DNA from: Stephanodiscus triporus
Lineage: Eukaryota > Bacillariophyta > Thalassiosirophyceae > Thalassiosirales > Thalassiosiraceae
Assembly (NCBI GenBank): GCA_036939755.1
Contig: JALLAZ010000643.1
Span: 1 to 13,151, forward strand
DNA: 13,151 nucleotides
Direction: 5' to 3'
Below, one piece after another: positions 1 to 7,652 of the stretch. The position numbers and the translations under genes are program-made. The first letter of the stretch is position 1; every line of letters begins with the position of its first letter. A model generated the notes under the pieces. The model did not search any database and was not told where the DNA came from. It saw only the letters and a program-made list of their open reading frames with translations.

Positions 1-206
1 TTAGTTCTAATGCATTTTTAACTACTTAAGAATTTTTGGTGTACATACTAAAATACGATGTCCCTTTGGCCCTGTTTCAAAACCCAGATTAAACTCGTAG
101 AGCAGAGTGGAGTACGATACTTAACAATACGAGATGATAACTCACTAAAAATAAAATCCCACGGGGAAATAATTATCATCATCCATCGCGAACAACATCG
201 CAAACG

Positions 207-2667
207 ATGCAGCGCAAGAACAAGGCCAGGCCGTCGTCGTCGACCACCACCACCACGACTCTGGGCGACGTCTCGGGCCGCCGAAGCGGGTACGACACAG
301 ACGACGACATCGGCGGCGGCGGCGGCATCGGCGGCGTGCGGGTCGGCGTCGTCGGTCCCGATCCGATCGCGGCCGACGTTGAGGCGGCGTCGCCCCCCCC
401 GACCGCCAGGGCGGTCGTCGCGCCAACCGCCAACGACGGCGAGGGTGGCAACAACGACAACGACGGCAACAACGGCAACAACGGCAACAGCAATGCGATC
501 GTCCTCGCGGCGACGGTCAGGCGGGACAGATGCGGCACTCGACCGTTCGATCGAAGGTGGCTCAACCTCGACCCGTGCGGCCTTGTATGCGCCTGCGTCA
601 CGTACTCCCTCCACGTCTACGGGATGTACGCGTTCTGCCTCGTGCTGCTGCCGCCGTGGATGTCGATAACGAACGACGACGGATATCGTACGTACACCCC
701 CCTATGCATCTTCCACTCGCTTTCGTTCGTCGCGATATCGTCCCTGGCGATGTACTCGCATTACAAGGCCATGACGTCCGATCCCGGTAGCGTCCCGCCC
801 GACGCCGTTCCCCTCCCGGAGGAGGAGATGACGGAGATGGATGACATGACGATGATGACGACGACCACGACATCGGGGGATAACAACGACAATCCGACGA
901 GGAGGAGCGCGGACGAGCTCGACGACCTCATCAAGGGGGAGAGGACGACGATCTTCGCGAGGGACGACGGAGCAGCCGTGGGGGGACGCGCGTCGACGAT
1001 CGCCGGGGGTGCCGCGTCTGCGATCGCGGGGGGGGCGGCGGCGGCGGCGATCGTCGCGTTCCCCGCGATCGCCGCGGCCGCCGCCGCCGCCGCGGGGCCC
1101 GTCGTCGGCCCCTCGGCGACACGAACGGCATCGTCGTCGTCGTCGTCGTCGACCGCTCCCCCCGCGTCGGCGAACGGCGGCGGCGGCGGGAACGATCCGC
1201 CGTACTCCTCCTCCTCCTGGCGGGAGCAGGAACGTCGATTGCGGGAGGAGAGGCGGGAGCGGGAAGAACAGCAGCGATTGGTGCGTGGGAGGAGGATGTG
1301 CCGACGGTGTCAGTCGTTCAAGCCGCCGAGGGCGCATCATTGCAGGTGAGTGAGAGAGAGAATGAGGGAGAGAGAGAGAGAGTTGAGAGAGCTTTCGCTC
1401 TTATTTTTGCCCTCCCTCGTTTTCGAACGAACAAGGCGTTGCCGTTGTTTTCTTTTCTTCGGGAGAGGACGTCCGTCCGTTTAATCTCTATCCCATCGTC
1501 CGGTATTTCCGATATCGTTTAGTTGTTTCTTCGCCCGCCATCATGCCCCCTATACCCACCCACTCACCTTTCTCTCTCTTTGTCGCCCTTGTCGTGGACG
1601 GTTGGCGGCGGTTCTTTTGGGAAAACAAAAAAAAATACCAATTGGGCAGCATTTGCGATCGTTGCATCATAAAAATGGACCATCATTGTCCGTGGATTAA
1701 CAATTGCGGTGAGTCCGGAATAATATACATCGTCCCGAGACAAACGGACGTGCATTTATTCCGGTCTTTTCTTCTTCTTCGATTGGTCATCCTGCTTAAA
1801 CGAGCGAAGCGACCTTTTTTGCAATTGTGTAATGTCTAATCTCTCGCCTCTCTTCGTTAATTACCACAGTCGGAATAGGCAATCACAAGGTGAGTCAGGA
1901 GGGGGGGGGGGGGGGGATAAGGTGCTGTGGATTCCGGATATTCGTCCAATTTTCTTGTCGTGATCTCCACAAACGATGTTTCCTTTCGTTATGTCTGTAC
2001 TTTATCATCACTCAAAACCCATCCTTACATCGCATATTTCTGGCAGTATTTCCTCCTATTCATCTTCTACACCTTCCTATCCTGCCATTACTCCTTCTCG
2101 TTCCTCGTCTATCGTTTCTTCCGCTGCGTCGGGAAGTCGAACCATCACCTCCCGCGCTGCGTCGATCATCCGACCGACCTGCTCCCCCTCGTGGGCCTCG
2201 CCGTCGAGGCCTTGCTCTTCGGCCTGTTCACACTGTGCATGATGGCGGATCAGTGGGACGTGGTCATGACGAACCTGACGCACATCGATCGTCTCAAGGG
2301 CGAGACGTCGTCGTCGTCGGCTCAGCGTCGTCAAGGCGGGGGCGCCCGGCAGCAACAACACGCGGGGGCGTACGGGAGGCTTCCCCAGTACTACGATCAG
2401 CACGTCGGGAGTCAGATCTCCATGATGCGCGCTGGCATCAACGAGGTCTTCGGAACTTTGCCGTCGTCCATGACCTCCACGGCGTTTCCGATGTCGAGAT
2501 TTCACTACACGTGGCTGTCGCCGGTGCACATGGTGTGCTTCCCGGAGAGTGTGAGGGATGATATACTCGGCTACTGCCGTCCTTGTGGTGCAGCGTCGTC
2601 GGCGGGGGATGTTATCGGTCAGGGGGCGAGGAGACGGAGGGGGTTCGGTCCCGCTGAGATTGTGTAA
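207..2667 (+). CDS. DHHC-type palmitoyltransferase (protein S-acyltransferase), 4 exons, 612 aa
   Basis: Integral membrane enzyme that transfers a fatty acyl group, usually palmitate, from acyl-CoA to cysteines of target proteins, typically at the Golgi, ER or plasma membrane. My exon model is 207-1345, 1650-1708, 1870-1889 and 2047-2667. Every junction restores the family consensus. Joined, it reads RAHHCSICDRC, then the active site DHHC at residues 390-393 followed by PWINNCVGIGNHKYF. The zinc-binding Cys-rich domain begins near C365. Membrane segments lie at about residues 123-150, 165-188, 407-430 and 451-476. DPGSVPP (from D192) is the DPG motif, and TNLTHID (from T481) sits where TTxE normally lies. 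The N-terminus and the stretch from about residue 205 to 360 are low-complexity (Asn/Gly, Ser, Ala), so the protein is much longer than the usual 300-400 aa. The start at 207 is the first ATG of the open frame. The family call is secure; the substrate is unknown. Confidence 0.93.
448..492 (+). repeat. AAC/GGC-type triplet repeat coding Asn/Gly
   Basis: Imperfect tandem repeat of AAC with GGC and GAC, giving an Asn/Gly/Asp-rich tract in the cytosolic N-terminus of the DHHC protein. It is in frame. Confidence 0.75.
1131..1151 (+). repeat. (TCG)7 coding poly-Ser
   Basis: Perfect TCG microsatellite in exon 1 of the DHHC gene, in the low-complexity loop before the Cys-rich domain. Confidence 0.85.
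1346..1649 (+). other. Intron 1 of the DHHC gene
   Basis: The donor GTGAGT follows the AG of a split Ser codon and the acceptor is GGGCAG. Splicing AG to C gives AGC, so AHHC continues as SICDRC, matching the invariant Cys-rich domain. The 5' part of the intron is a GA-rich simple repeat (about 1350-1383). Length 304 nt. Confidence 0.92.
1709..1869 (+). other. Intron 2 of the DHHC gene
   Basis: Donor GTGAGT, acceptor CCACAG, length 161 nt. It splits the Val codon of NNCVG: G from exon 2 plus TC from exon 3 makes GTC. Confidence 0.92.
1870..1889 (+). other. 20-nt microexon 3 of the DHHC gene
   Basis: Completes a Val codon and then encodes GIGNHK, the conserved stretch between the DHHC active site and the third membrane segment. 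It is flanked by CCACAG on the left and GTGAGT on the right. Skipping its 20 nt would shift the frame, so it must be included for a functional enzyme. Confidence 0.88.
1890..2046 (+). other. Intron 3 of the DHHC gene, with a 16-G run
   Basis: Donor GTGAGT, acceptor TGGCAG, length 157 nt, phase 0. After splicing, K is followed by [10 protein letters not shown], the start of the third membrane segment. A run of 16 G occupies 1901-1916, ten bases from the donor. The run may act as a splicing enhancer, but it is also a likely place for sequencing error. Confidence 0.9.
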
Positions 2668-3108
2668 TTTTGACGAATGCATCCCTTAGTTGAATACCTA
2701 GTTAGACTGATATTTTGGCTGGATGATAAAAGTGTTCAACTCAGTGAGCACCTGACATAATTTAATGTGAAGAACGCGTTACACATATTTCCGATTCTGA
2801 TATTTATGTCTCTATGAATTGCACGCTCTTTCACCAGTTCTTTGCGTACATCACTCAGATGCAACTGTCACACTAGCCTATTGCGAGACCTCTCAGTGAC
2901 ATCACGACGACATCGTCAGACGCATCAGACGCATCGAGATAGTTTTTCAAAATGTCCTATCTTCGAATAGAGATCGGACTAGACTTAATATTGATGATAA
3001 AAAGTGATCTTTAGTCCGTTAAAATAAAGTAATAAAACTTGAAAATAATACTTGTAAAATGAGCATAGGATAGAGGGAGAGGCTGAGGTCGGAGGAGACA
3101 GCCCGTAG
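2668..3108. other. Intergenic region downstream of the DHHC gene
   Basis: AT-rich sequence holding the 3' flank of the DHHC gene. The only structure I see is a direct repeat of AGACGCATC near 2918-2936. No convincing coding sequence or RNA gene is visible on either strand. Confidence 0.5.
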
Positions 3109-3653
3109 CGCGATGGCCGCAAGGGCGTTGAGATTGCAGCGCAGAGGTTGGAGAGGTTGGAGAAGATTGTCAAGGGCGATTCGACGTCGGGAGGCCGGAG
3201 GAGACATCCGTCGTCGTCGTCGTCATCGTCGTCATCGTCGTCGTCGTGCAAGAACAACTGCATCAGCGCATACAAGGATGCCACAGGACGGAGTCTCGTG
3301 AGCGAGGAGGAAATCAGCGGCAGCGTGGAGGGTCCGGGACCGGCAACAAGGACGGCAGGGGCGGCAGACAATGGAGCGATTCTCGAATGGACCGCGCCGT
3401 GGAGGCCAAGTGGCGCGATCCCGCCCTCTCGGCCAAGGAGGCGTTCCGGATGGGCGGCTACGTGTTCCCGCAGTCGTCAAACGATGCTGATGTGAAGAAG
3501 GGCGCCGAGGATTGGAAGGGCATCGTCGATTCAGACGATGTCAGCATTGCTCAGCTGAAGAATAATCTGCCGCGTAGAATGCGAATGAGGAGGAATGCGG
3601 CGGCTGTTCGAGAGGATTCATGTATGAAAAGTTTATGTAACTGCCTTGTATAA
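3109..3653 (+). pseudogene. Broken or mis-assembled small gene, unknown function
   Basis: I do not recognise the family. Two adjacent frames each hold protein-like sequence. From 3109 to about 3335 one frame, right after a TAG at 3106, reads an amphipathic segment (IAAQRLERLEKIVKGD), a poly-Ser run from a TCG/TCA repeat (3211-3247), then SLVSEEE. From about 3335 to the TAA at 3651-3653 another frame reads MDRAVEAKWRDPALSAKEAF, a GGYVFP motif, an acidic stretch, then IAQLKNNLPRRMRMRR. The second half has no upstream ATG in its own frame until 3386. One missing G near 3337 would join the halves. It resembles, from memory only, C-terminal regions of diatom proteins of unknown function. It could be a pseudogene, a gene with an unseen intron, or a homopolymer sequencing error. 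Confidence 0.45.
3211..3247 (+). repeat. TCG/TCA triplet repeat
   Basis: Imperfect TCG microsatellite interrupted by TCA. It reads poly-Ser in the likely frame, and poly-Asp on the opposite strand, which is a shadow. Confidence 0.8.
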
Positions 3654-3747
3654 ATGCATAAGATTGACACATTATTCTTATTAGGGTATTATGGGCATTG
3701 TCATCATTGATTATCGTCGGCAGCATGCATCAAATATTATAGTACTA

Positions 3748-3781
3748 ATTTTTTGGCCGGAAAGTTGTCCAACCAAAAAAT
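3748..3781. repeat. 9-bp inverted repeat, A/T-rich arms
   Basis: ATTTTTTGG at 3748-3756 is the exact reverse complement of CCAAAAAAT at 3773-3781, with a 16-nt spacer. It lies just upstream of the decayed MYND gene. It could be a weak hairpin or part of an element's end; no function is assigned. Confidence 0.5.
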
Positions 3782-3858
3782 GGTTCTACATACACTTAAG
3801 TAACGTGTCACAGTCATAAGGAACATAAGGGTCCCACATTTTGCAATCGCGTTTTTGA

Positions 3859-5009
3859 AAATACTCTAGACATTTAGCTCGAGAAGCAATCATTGGGGGC
3901 GGAGATGGTGATGATACCATAAGCCATCCTGAAATAATGATTACTCTTGATACATAAGAGGGCGACGCAGGGACTTTATTGTGGACGTTGCTCAAAAAGG
4001 AATTGGAAGACGATGAAAACGGCTTCAAACATCGCGTGTCCGCTTTGGACTATGTTATAAAAGGGGTTTGCTGTGTCCACTTGGAAGGTCTTCATGACAA
4101 GGTAGCCGGACACCTCATCCCGTCCGATGCAATAGAGGAGAAATTTCCTTGGAATGGATGCAAGTTTGCCGCTATGGCAGTGATGCCTTGTGTATCAGCC
4201 CGAGACGCAGCATCGAAAAGGACCGCTGTGCAACCCATATGTCGCTCGCTGGGTGGATGTACAATTCCTCACCCGACAGCGCTGAGTCACAACCGTTGGC
4301 TGTATGAATTATCTGAAAAATATTCGACAGCAGTGGAGGATACACTGTCTCATAGCATCTGCACGGCAATCCTCGTTAGCGTCACAGATGTGGAGATTGT
4401 GCGAAACCCAAGCAAGAATGGTGGTCGCACCAGTCGTCCAGGGACGTTTGCTCACTGTTTTGTAATCGCCGTTTCTCGTGGGGGGGTTACCTGTTCCAGG
4501 TGTACGGTCCACGAGATATACTCTCCTGCAGAACATGGAATATCACAGCGAATATGGTGATGGCATCTCTTTTCCATTGTCTCTAGCGGAGGGCAAGAAT
4601 TGGGTCAAACGCTTTGAAGACTTTTCAGGCGAATTGAGTGGTGTCTGGACACAGCCCGTGAATGATGCGTACGCTTACTGCTTTGACGTGGATCTTGCCA
4701 AAATGGGCTGCATGCAAAATGGCAGTCAGTTGGATGCTTACTTTACCACCCTAGCAGTGAAATTCGATGGCGGCCGTGTACGAGAGAACTTAACACTTTT
4801 GCCCAAACCCGACAAGGCCAGCTACCCCAAGTGCTATGATGGAGTCGTTGCCAAAGCAGAGCGAGCCCCCGCTGAGTCCACGCCAGACGGCGGAACGCCC
4901 GATTATTATGCCCCTGTCATTTTGCGATGTACAATGTGGACAATGCGGGAAAGTTAAGAATTGCTCACGGGAGTGTCAGGTTGCTGACTGGGACACACGG
5001 CACAAATGA
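3859..5009 (+). pseudogene. Decayed MYND zinc-finger protein gene
   Basis: Long protein-like sequence on + broken several times. One frame (3859 onward) runs through a TAA at 3955-3957 and stays open to about 4486. At a run of seven G (4480-4486) sense shifts to the next frame, which continues to a TAA at 4954-4956. The third frame takes over by about 4923 and encodes a zinc finger of MYND type (4923-5006). An earlier TGA at 3856-3858 may be another break or mark the edge. The N-terminal 350 or so residues match nothing I can name. MYND fingers are protein-interaction domains, common in SET-domain and transcription-related proteins. Base composition is less GC-rich than the neighbouring genes. 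The TAA could instead lie in an intron, but the multiple faults make a pseudogene more likely. Confidence 0.7.
4923..5006 (+). other. MYND-type zinc-finger coding remnant
   Basis: Reads CDVQCGQCGKVKNC, then SRECQ, then W at 4989 and H-K at 5001-5006. Spacing is C-x2-C (4935, 4944), C-x3-C-Q (4962, 4974), W, then His, the second half of the MYND consensus. The final Cys should follow His by a few residues, but a TGA at 5007 intervenes. A GAG TGT pair lies right after it in a shifted frame, as expected if a base was lost. The first zinc cluster is incomplete. Confidence 0.75.
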
Positions 5010-5484
5010 GTGTGTAAACTTCTTGCGTTGAAATGAATCTTCAATGAAGAGATTTACACCAACGCTTCGTTGTAGAGGGTCAATTTTACGGGATGGCATT
5101 TCGAAATGATTTTCCATTGCTTCCAAAATCTTGATCGTCCTATGTATCCCTCTGAACCGGTCGATCTGTACGGGAATCCAACCACGGTGTGAACCTCGTC
5201 TAGGTGTGTCCCGGCGGATTCGCGCGTTCGACGTTCGCCACCTCCCGTAATTCTGGAGCCGAATGGTTCACGTCGAAGCAATCTTTTGAGTTATAGGGTT
5301 TATGTTAGCTGAGGTCTAATGAGCTGTTGATTTGATCTCTTCTCTCTCCGCCCAGCACACACACACACAAGACCTTGTGTCGGTCTCTAAACCTACATCC
5401 ACCGTTCCAGGTCCTGGACGCCACACCTCTCGACAGAGCAGCGCGGGTCAGACAAACCAATTAGACATCAATGCATATTTTTTT
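5010..5484. other. Intergenic region between the MYND pseudogene and the methyltransferase gene
   Basis: Contains the 3' flanks of two convergent genes. A (CA)7 microsatellite lies at 5356-5369 and overlaps a short perfect inverted repeat, ACACAAG/CTTGTGT (5365-5380, 2-nt loop). An open frame on the minus strand at 5054-5281 has no recognisable features. No RNA gene seen. Confidence 0.5.
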
Positions 5485-7458
5485 TCAAGGTTGTGATATT
5501 TCTTTAGGAGCGATCGCTACGGTTATCCAGCAGTCGCTATTTCTCTGGACTTTCCCATTCTTCGCAAGTAATCCCGGCGAATTTCTTTTCTTTCCCGATG
5601 CAGGAGGCAGCTGAAATCCTCGAGGAGGAATCGAAGCCTCGCCCAACACAACGAAGCCCATGCCCACCAGACGTTCTCTTGCGTTGAATGATATTTCCGG
5701 TCCTCCTTCCTCGGTTTGCCCCCCCCCCTTCTCGTCGCGGTGCCCGCCACTCACCACAACCAACGGAGATCCGGGCCTTAAGGCCGCGGCCGTCGCCCGG
5801 AGTATGCCATCGTTGGCGAATCCGTCGTCGCTTCGTCCCTGAAACTCGAAGGTGTTTCGATTCCAGGGCAAATTCGCGACCGCGCAATCGAACTTCTCCC
5901 CCGTGACGAATGATTGAAGACGACACGAGTCATCGGCGTATATTGTAGCCCTGGACGAAGGCCCGGTCGAACGAGGAGGATCGGAATTCGTAATCATCAG
6001 CGTCCACCTCCTGACATCGTCATCTCCAAGTAGGCCGAGCGGCGAATTCTCTTCCGTGCAATGAGGGAATAGGTGCTTCAGATTTTGTATAGTCCCGCGC
6101 GAGCATTTGGGATTCGAATCGATGCCGGTGACTTCCAAATTCGCGTTCGATTCTTCGTCCCCCCACGCCATAAGCGCCAATGCGAGGAAGGTTCCACTCC
6201 CGCAGGTCGGATCCAATATCCGAATCGTTGCTTTCGACTCGATCCTTCCTCGGAGCGAATCCATGAGCAAGTCGACGATAACGAGGGCCGCGTCCAAATC
6301 GATCGCCCCGCTGTATTGAAACGGTCGTCTCGCCCACGTGGATCGAAATCGACCGGCAACGGCGTGGGTAGAACCAAACCCTCGCGACAAGGGGACTTTC
6401 CTCTCATGTAATGCGTCGCCCTCCTCCTCGTGGGATAGCTTCTGCGCCAGGTAGAGCCGTTCGGATGTTTCAATGATCACGTACGAGGCGCGCCGCCCTT
6501 CCAGACTATGATTATCGAACGACGTAAGCGATGGCTCGCCGGGGATGGCGCGCGATGCTGCGCAAAGGAGCATCGTCCGAGAGAACGAAGGTCCCGGATG
6601 AATTTCATTGTCGCGCAGAGGCTCGAATGTGTCGTATTCTAGAGTCCACGACGTTGTCATCCCGAAAGTCGACTCGCCCTCGACGATATCGTCCAACAAC
6701 TGTCGAGGAGATTGCCCCATCGCAAGTATTCGAGCGGCGTATTGCGACCGGCCAGGTCGGAACGGCAGGATCACCTTCTCAACCGTCGACGATTCGCCAG
6801 GGGTACCGTCGATGAAATAGTCTGTATCATCGGGAGCGATGCCGTTATCGCGACGGCTGCCGTTCACGTGATTGTAGTACCAACACAGCAGGTGTGATGC
6901 CGTCGGGCGGTGAAAGGCCAATTGACTGACATTCCAGGACCAATCCGAGGATGACATGATATCCGTCCCATTCTCCCCCCTAGATCGTCGGCGGCCATAA
7001 TACGAAATGACGCGAGATTCCAGCCAGTACAAATCGGCGAGCTTGAAGGATTCCAGCGTCTTGGCGACGAATTGCGTCGCCCTCGTCTTTCTCCTCCGTC
7101 GCGCGCGCGTTGTTATTTCTTCGGGCATCATCCCGCCGATCGAGATGCCATCTTTCGCGTCGTTCGGCAGCACGGCGGTCGTCGTCGTCGAGAGAGTCGT
7201 TGTTGGGGCGGATGATCGGGTGCGATCTTCCTCCTCGCGGCGGCGGCGCTCGCGGTGGTCGACGGCGAACCTCGCCACGTCGTCGTCCATCGTCGCTCGG
7301 GGAGGAAGAGGCGAATGATGCAAAAAAGTCGCCGGATGCCTGACGATGACCGATGTCGACGTGGTGGCTCTCGCCGTACCGAGCGAAGCGCACGAGATTA
7401 TCGCCGCGACGGCAATGATCGAGAGGAAAGGCCTAGCTGCGCTTGGTGGGGAAATCAT
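5485..7458 (-). CDS. Class I SAM-dependent methyltransferase, RNA-methylase (UPF0020)-like, with N-terminal signal, 657 aa
   Basis: Probably methylates RNA, for example tRNA or rRNA guanine, using S-adenosylmethionine. The C-terminal half has the class I fold signatures: FQYSGAIDLDAALVIVDLL (380-398) as in the UPF0020/Trm14-like lead-in, motif I DPTCGSGTF (416-424), acidic motif II at D447 (VTGID), and motif IV NLPW (529-532) preceded by FDCAVA. The start is set at 7458 because the upstream open frame has only a TTG. From this ATG a hydrophobic segment (about residues 11-26, FLSIIAVAAIISCASL) ends in ARA, resembling a secretory or organelle signal. Residues about 60-115 are Arg/Glu-rich and low-complexity. 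I see no clear THUMP domain in the 115-370 region. Single exon. The methyltransferase fold is secure; the substrate and exact subfamily are not. A DNA methylase is the main alternative. Confidence 0.82.
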   Translation of the reverse strand: MISPPSAARPFLSIIAVAAIISCASLGTARATTSTSVIVRHPATFLHHSPLPPRATMDDDVARFAVDHRERRRREEEDRTRSSAPTTTLSTTTTAVLPNDAKDGISIGGMMPEEITTRARRRRKTRATQFVAKTLESFKLADLYWLESRVISYYGRRRSRGENGTDIMSSSDWSWNVSQLAFHRPTASHLLCWYYNHVNGSRRDNGIAPDDTDYFIDGTPGESSTVEKVILPFRPGRSQYAARILAMGQSPRQLLDDIVEGESTFGMTTSWTLEYDTFEPLRDNEIHPGPSFSRTMLLCAASRAIPGEPSLTSFDNHSLEGRRASYVIIETSERLYLAQKLSHEEEGDALHERKVPLSRGFGSTHAVAGRFRSTWARRPFQYSGAIDLDAALVIVDLLMDSLRGRIESKATIRILDPTCGSGTFLALALMAWGDEESNANLEVTGIDSNPKCSRGTIQNLKHLFPHCTEENSPLGLLGDDDVRRWTLMITNSDPPRSTGPSSRATIYADDSCRLQSFVTGEKFDCAVANLPWNRNTFEFQGRSDDGFANDGILRATAAALRPGSPLVVVSGGHRDEKGGGQTEEGGPEISFNARERLVGMGFVVLGEASIPPRGFQLPPASGKKRNSPGLLAKNGKVQRNSDCWITVAIAPKEISQP

Positions 7459-7652
7459 CGTAACGATACTCTCGACACTACTTATCGGGTTGGGATGGGC
7501 GGGGAGGCAGGAGCGGTAGGTAGGATACGATAGTCTCCAGTCGTACGATGGAACTAATACCGAATACAAGTACGTACGTTCATGTGAAGTCGATTTTGTT
7601 TTTTTTCTCTATTTCTTGTCTCTCACACCTACTCCCAACTTTTACGGCCACC
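7459..7652. promoter_or_regulatory. Divergent (shared) promoter region
   Basis: The 194 bp between the methyltransferase ATG (minus) and the lumen-protein ATG (plus) must contain both 5' UTRs and promoters. A pyrimidine-rich tract (about 7595-7625) precedes the plus-strand start. No TATA box is evident. Confidence 0.6.

Noticed and set aside
702..1340. Long minus-strand open frame opposite the DHHC exon 1
   Set aside because: Arg/Pro-rich shadow of GC-rich triplet repeats; the plus strand carries the membrane segments and Cys-rich domain.
3211..3247. Repeat array considered as a CRISPR or satellite
   Set aside because: It is a simple TCG triplet microsatellite without spacers.
3786..4028. 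Minus-strand open frame of 80 codons upstream of the MYND remnant
   Set aside because: The opposite strand reads continuous protein-like sequence in line with the decayed gene; the minus frame shows only Ser and Pro bias and no motif.
7459..7569. Upstream extension of the methyltransferase
   Set aside because: The open frame there begins only with TTG; the first ATG is at 7458 and begins a signal-like sequence.
7548..7652. Earlier in-frame ATG for the lumen protein
   Set aside because: It would add 35 residues ahead of a complete signal peptide; the ATG at 7653 has a much better context and gives a standard plastid targeting signal.
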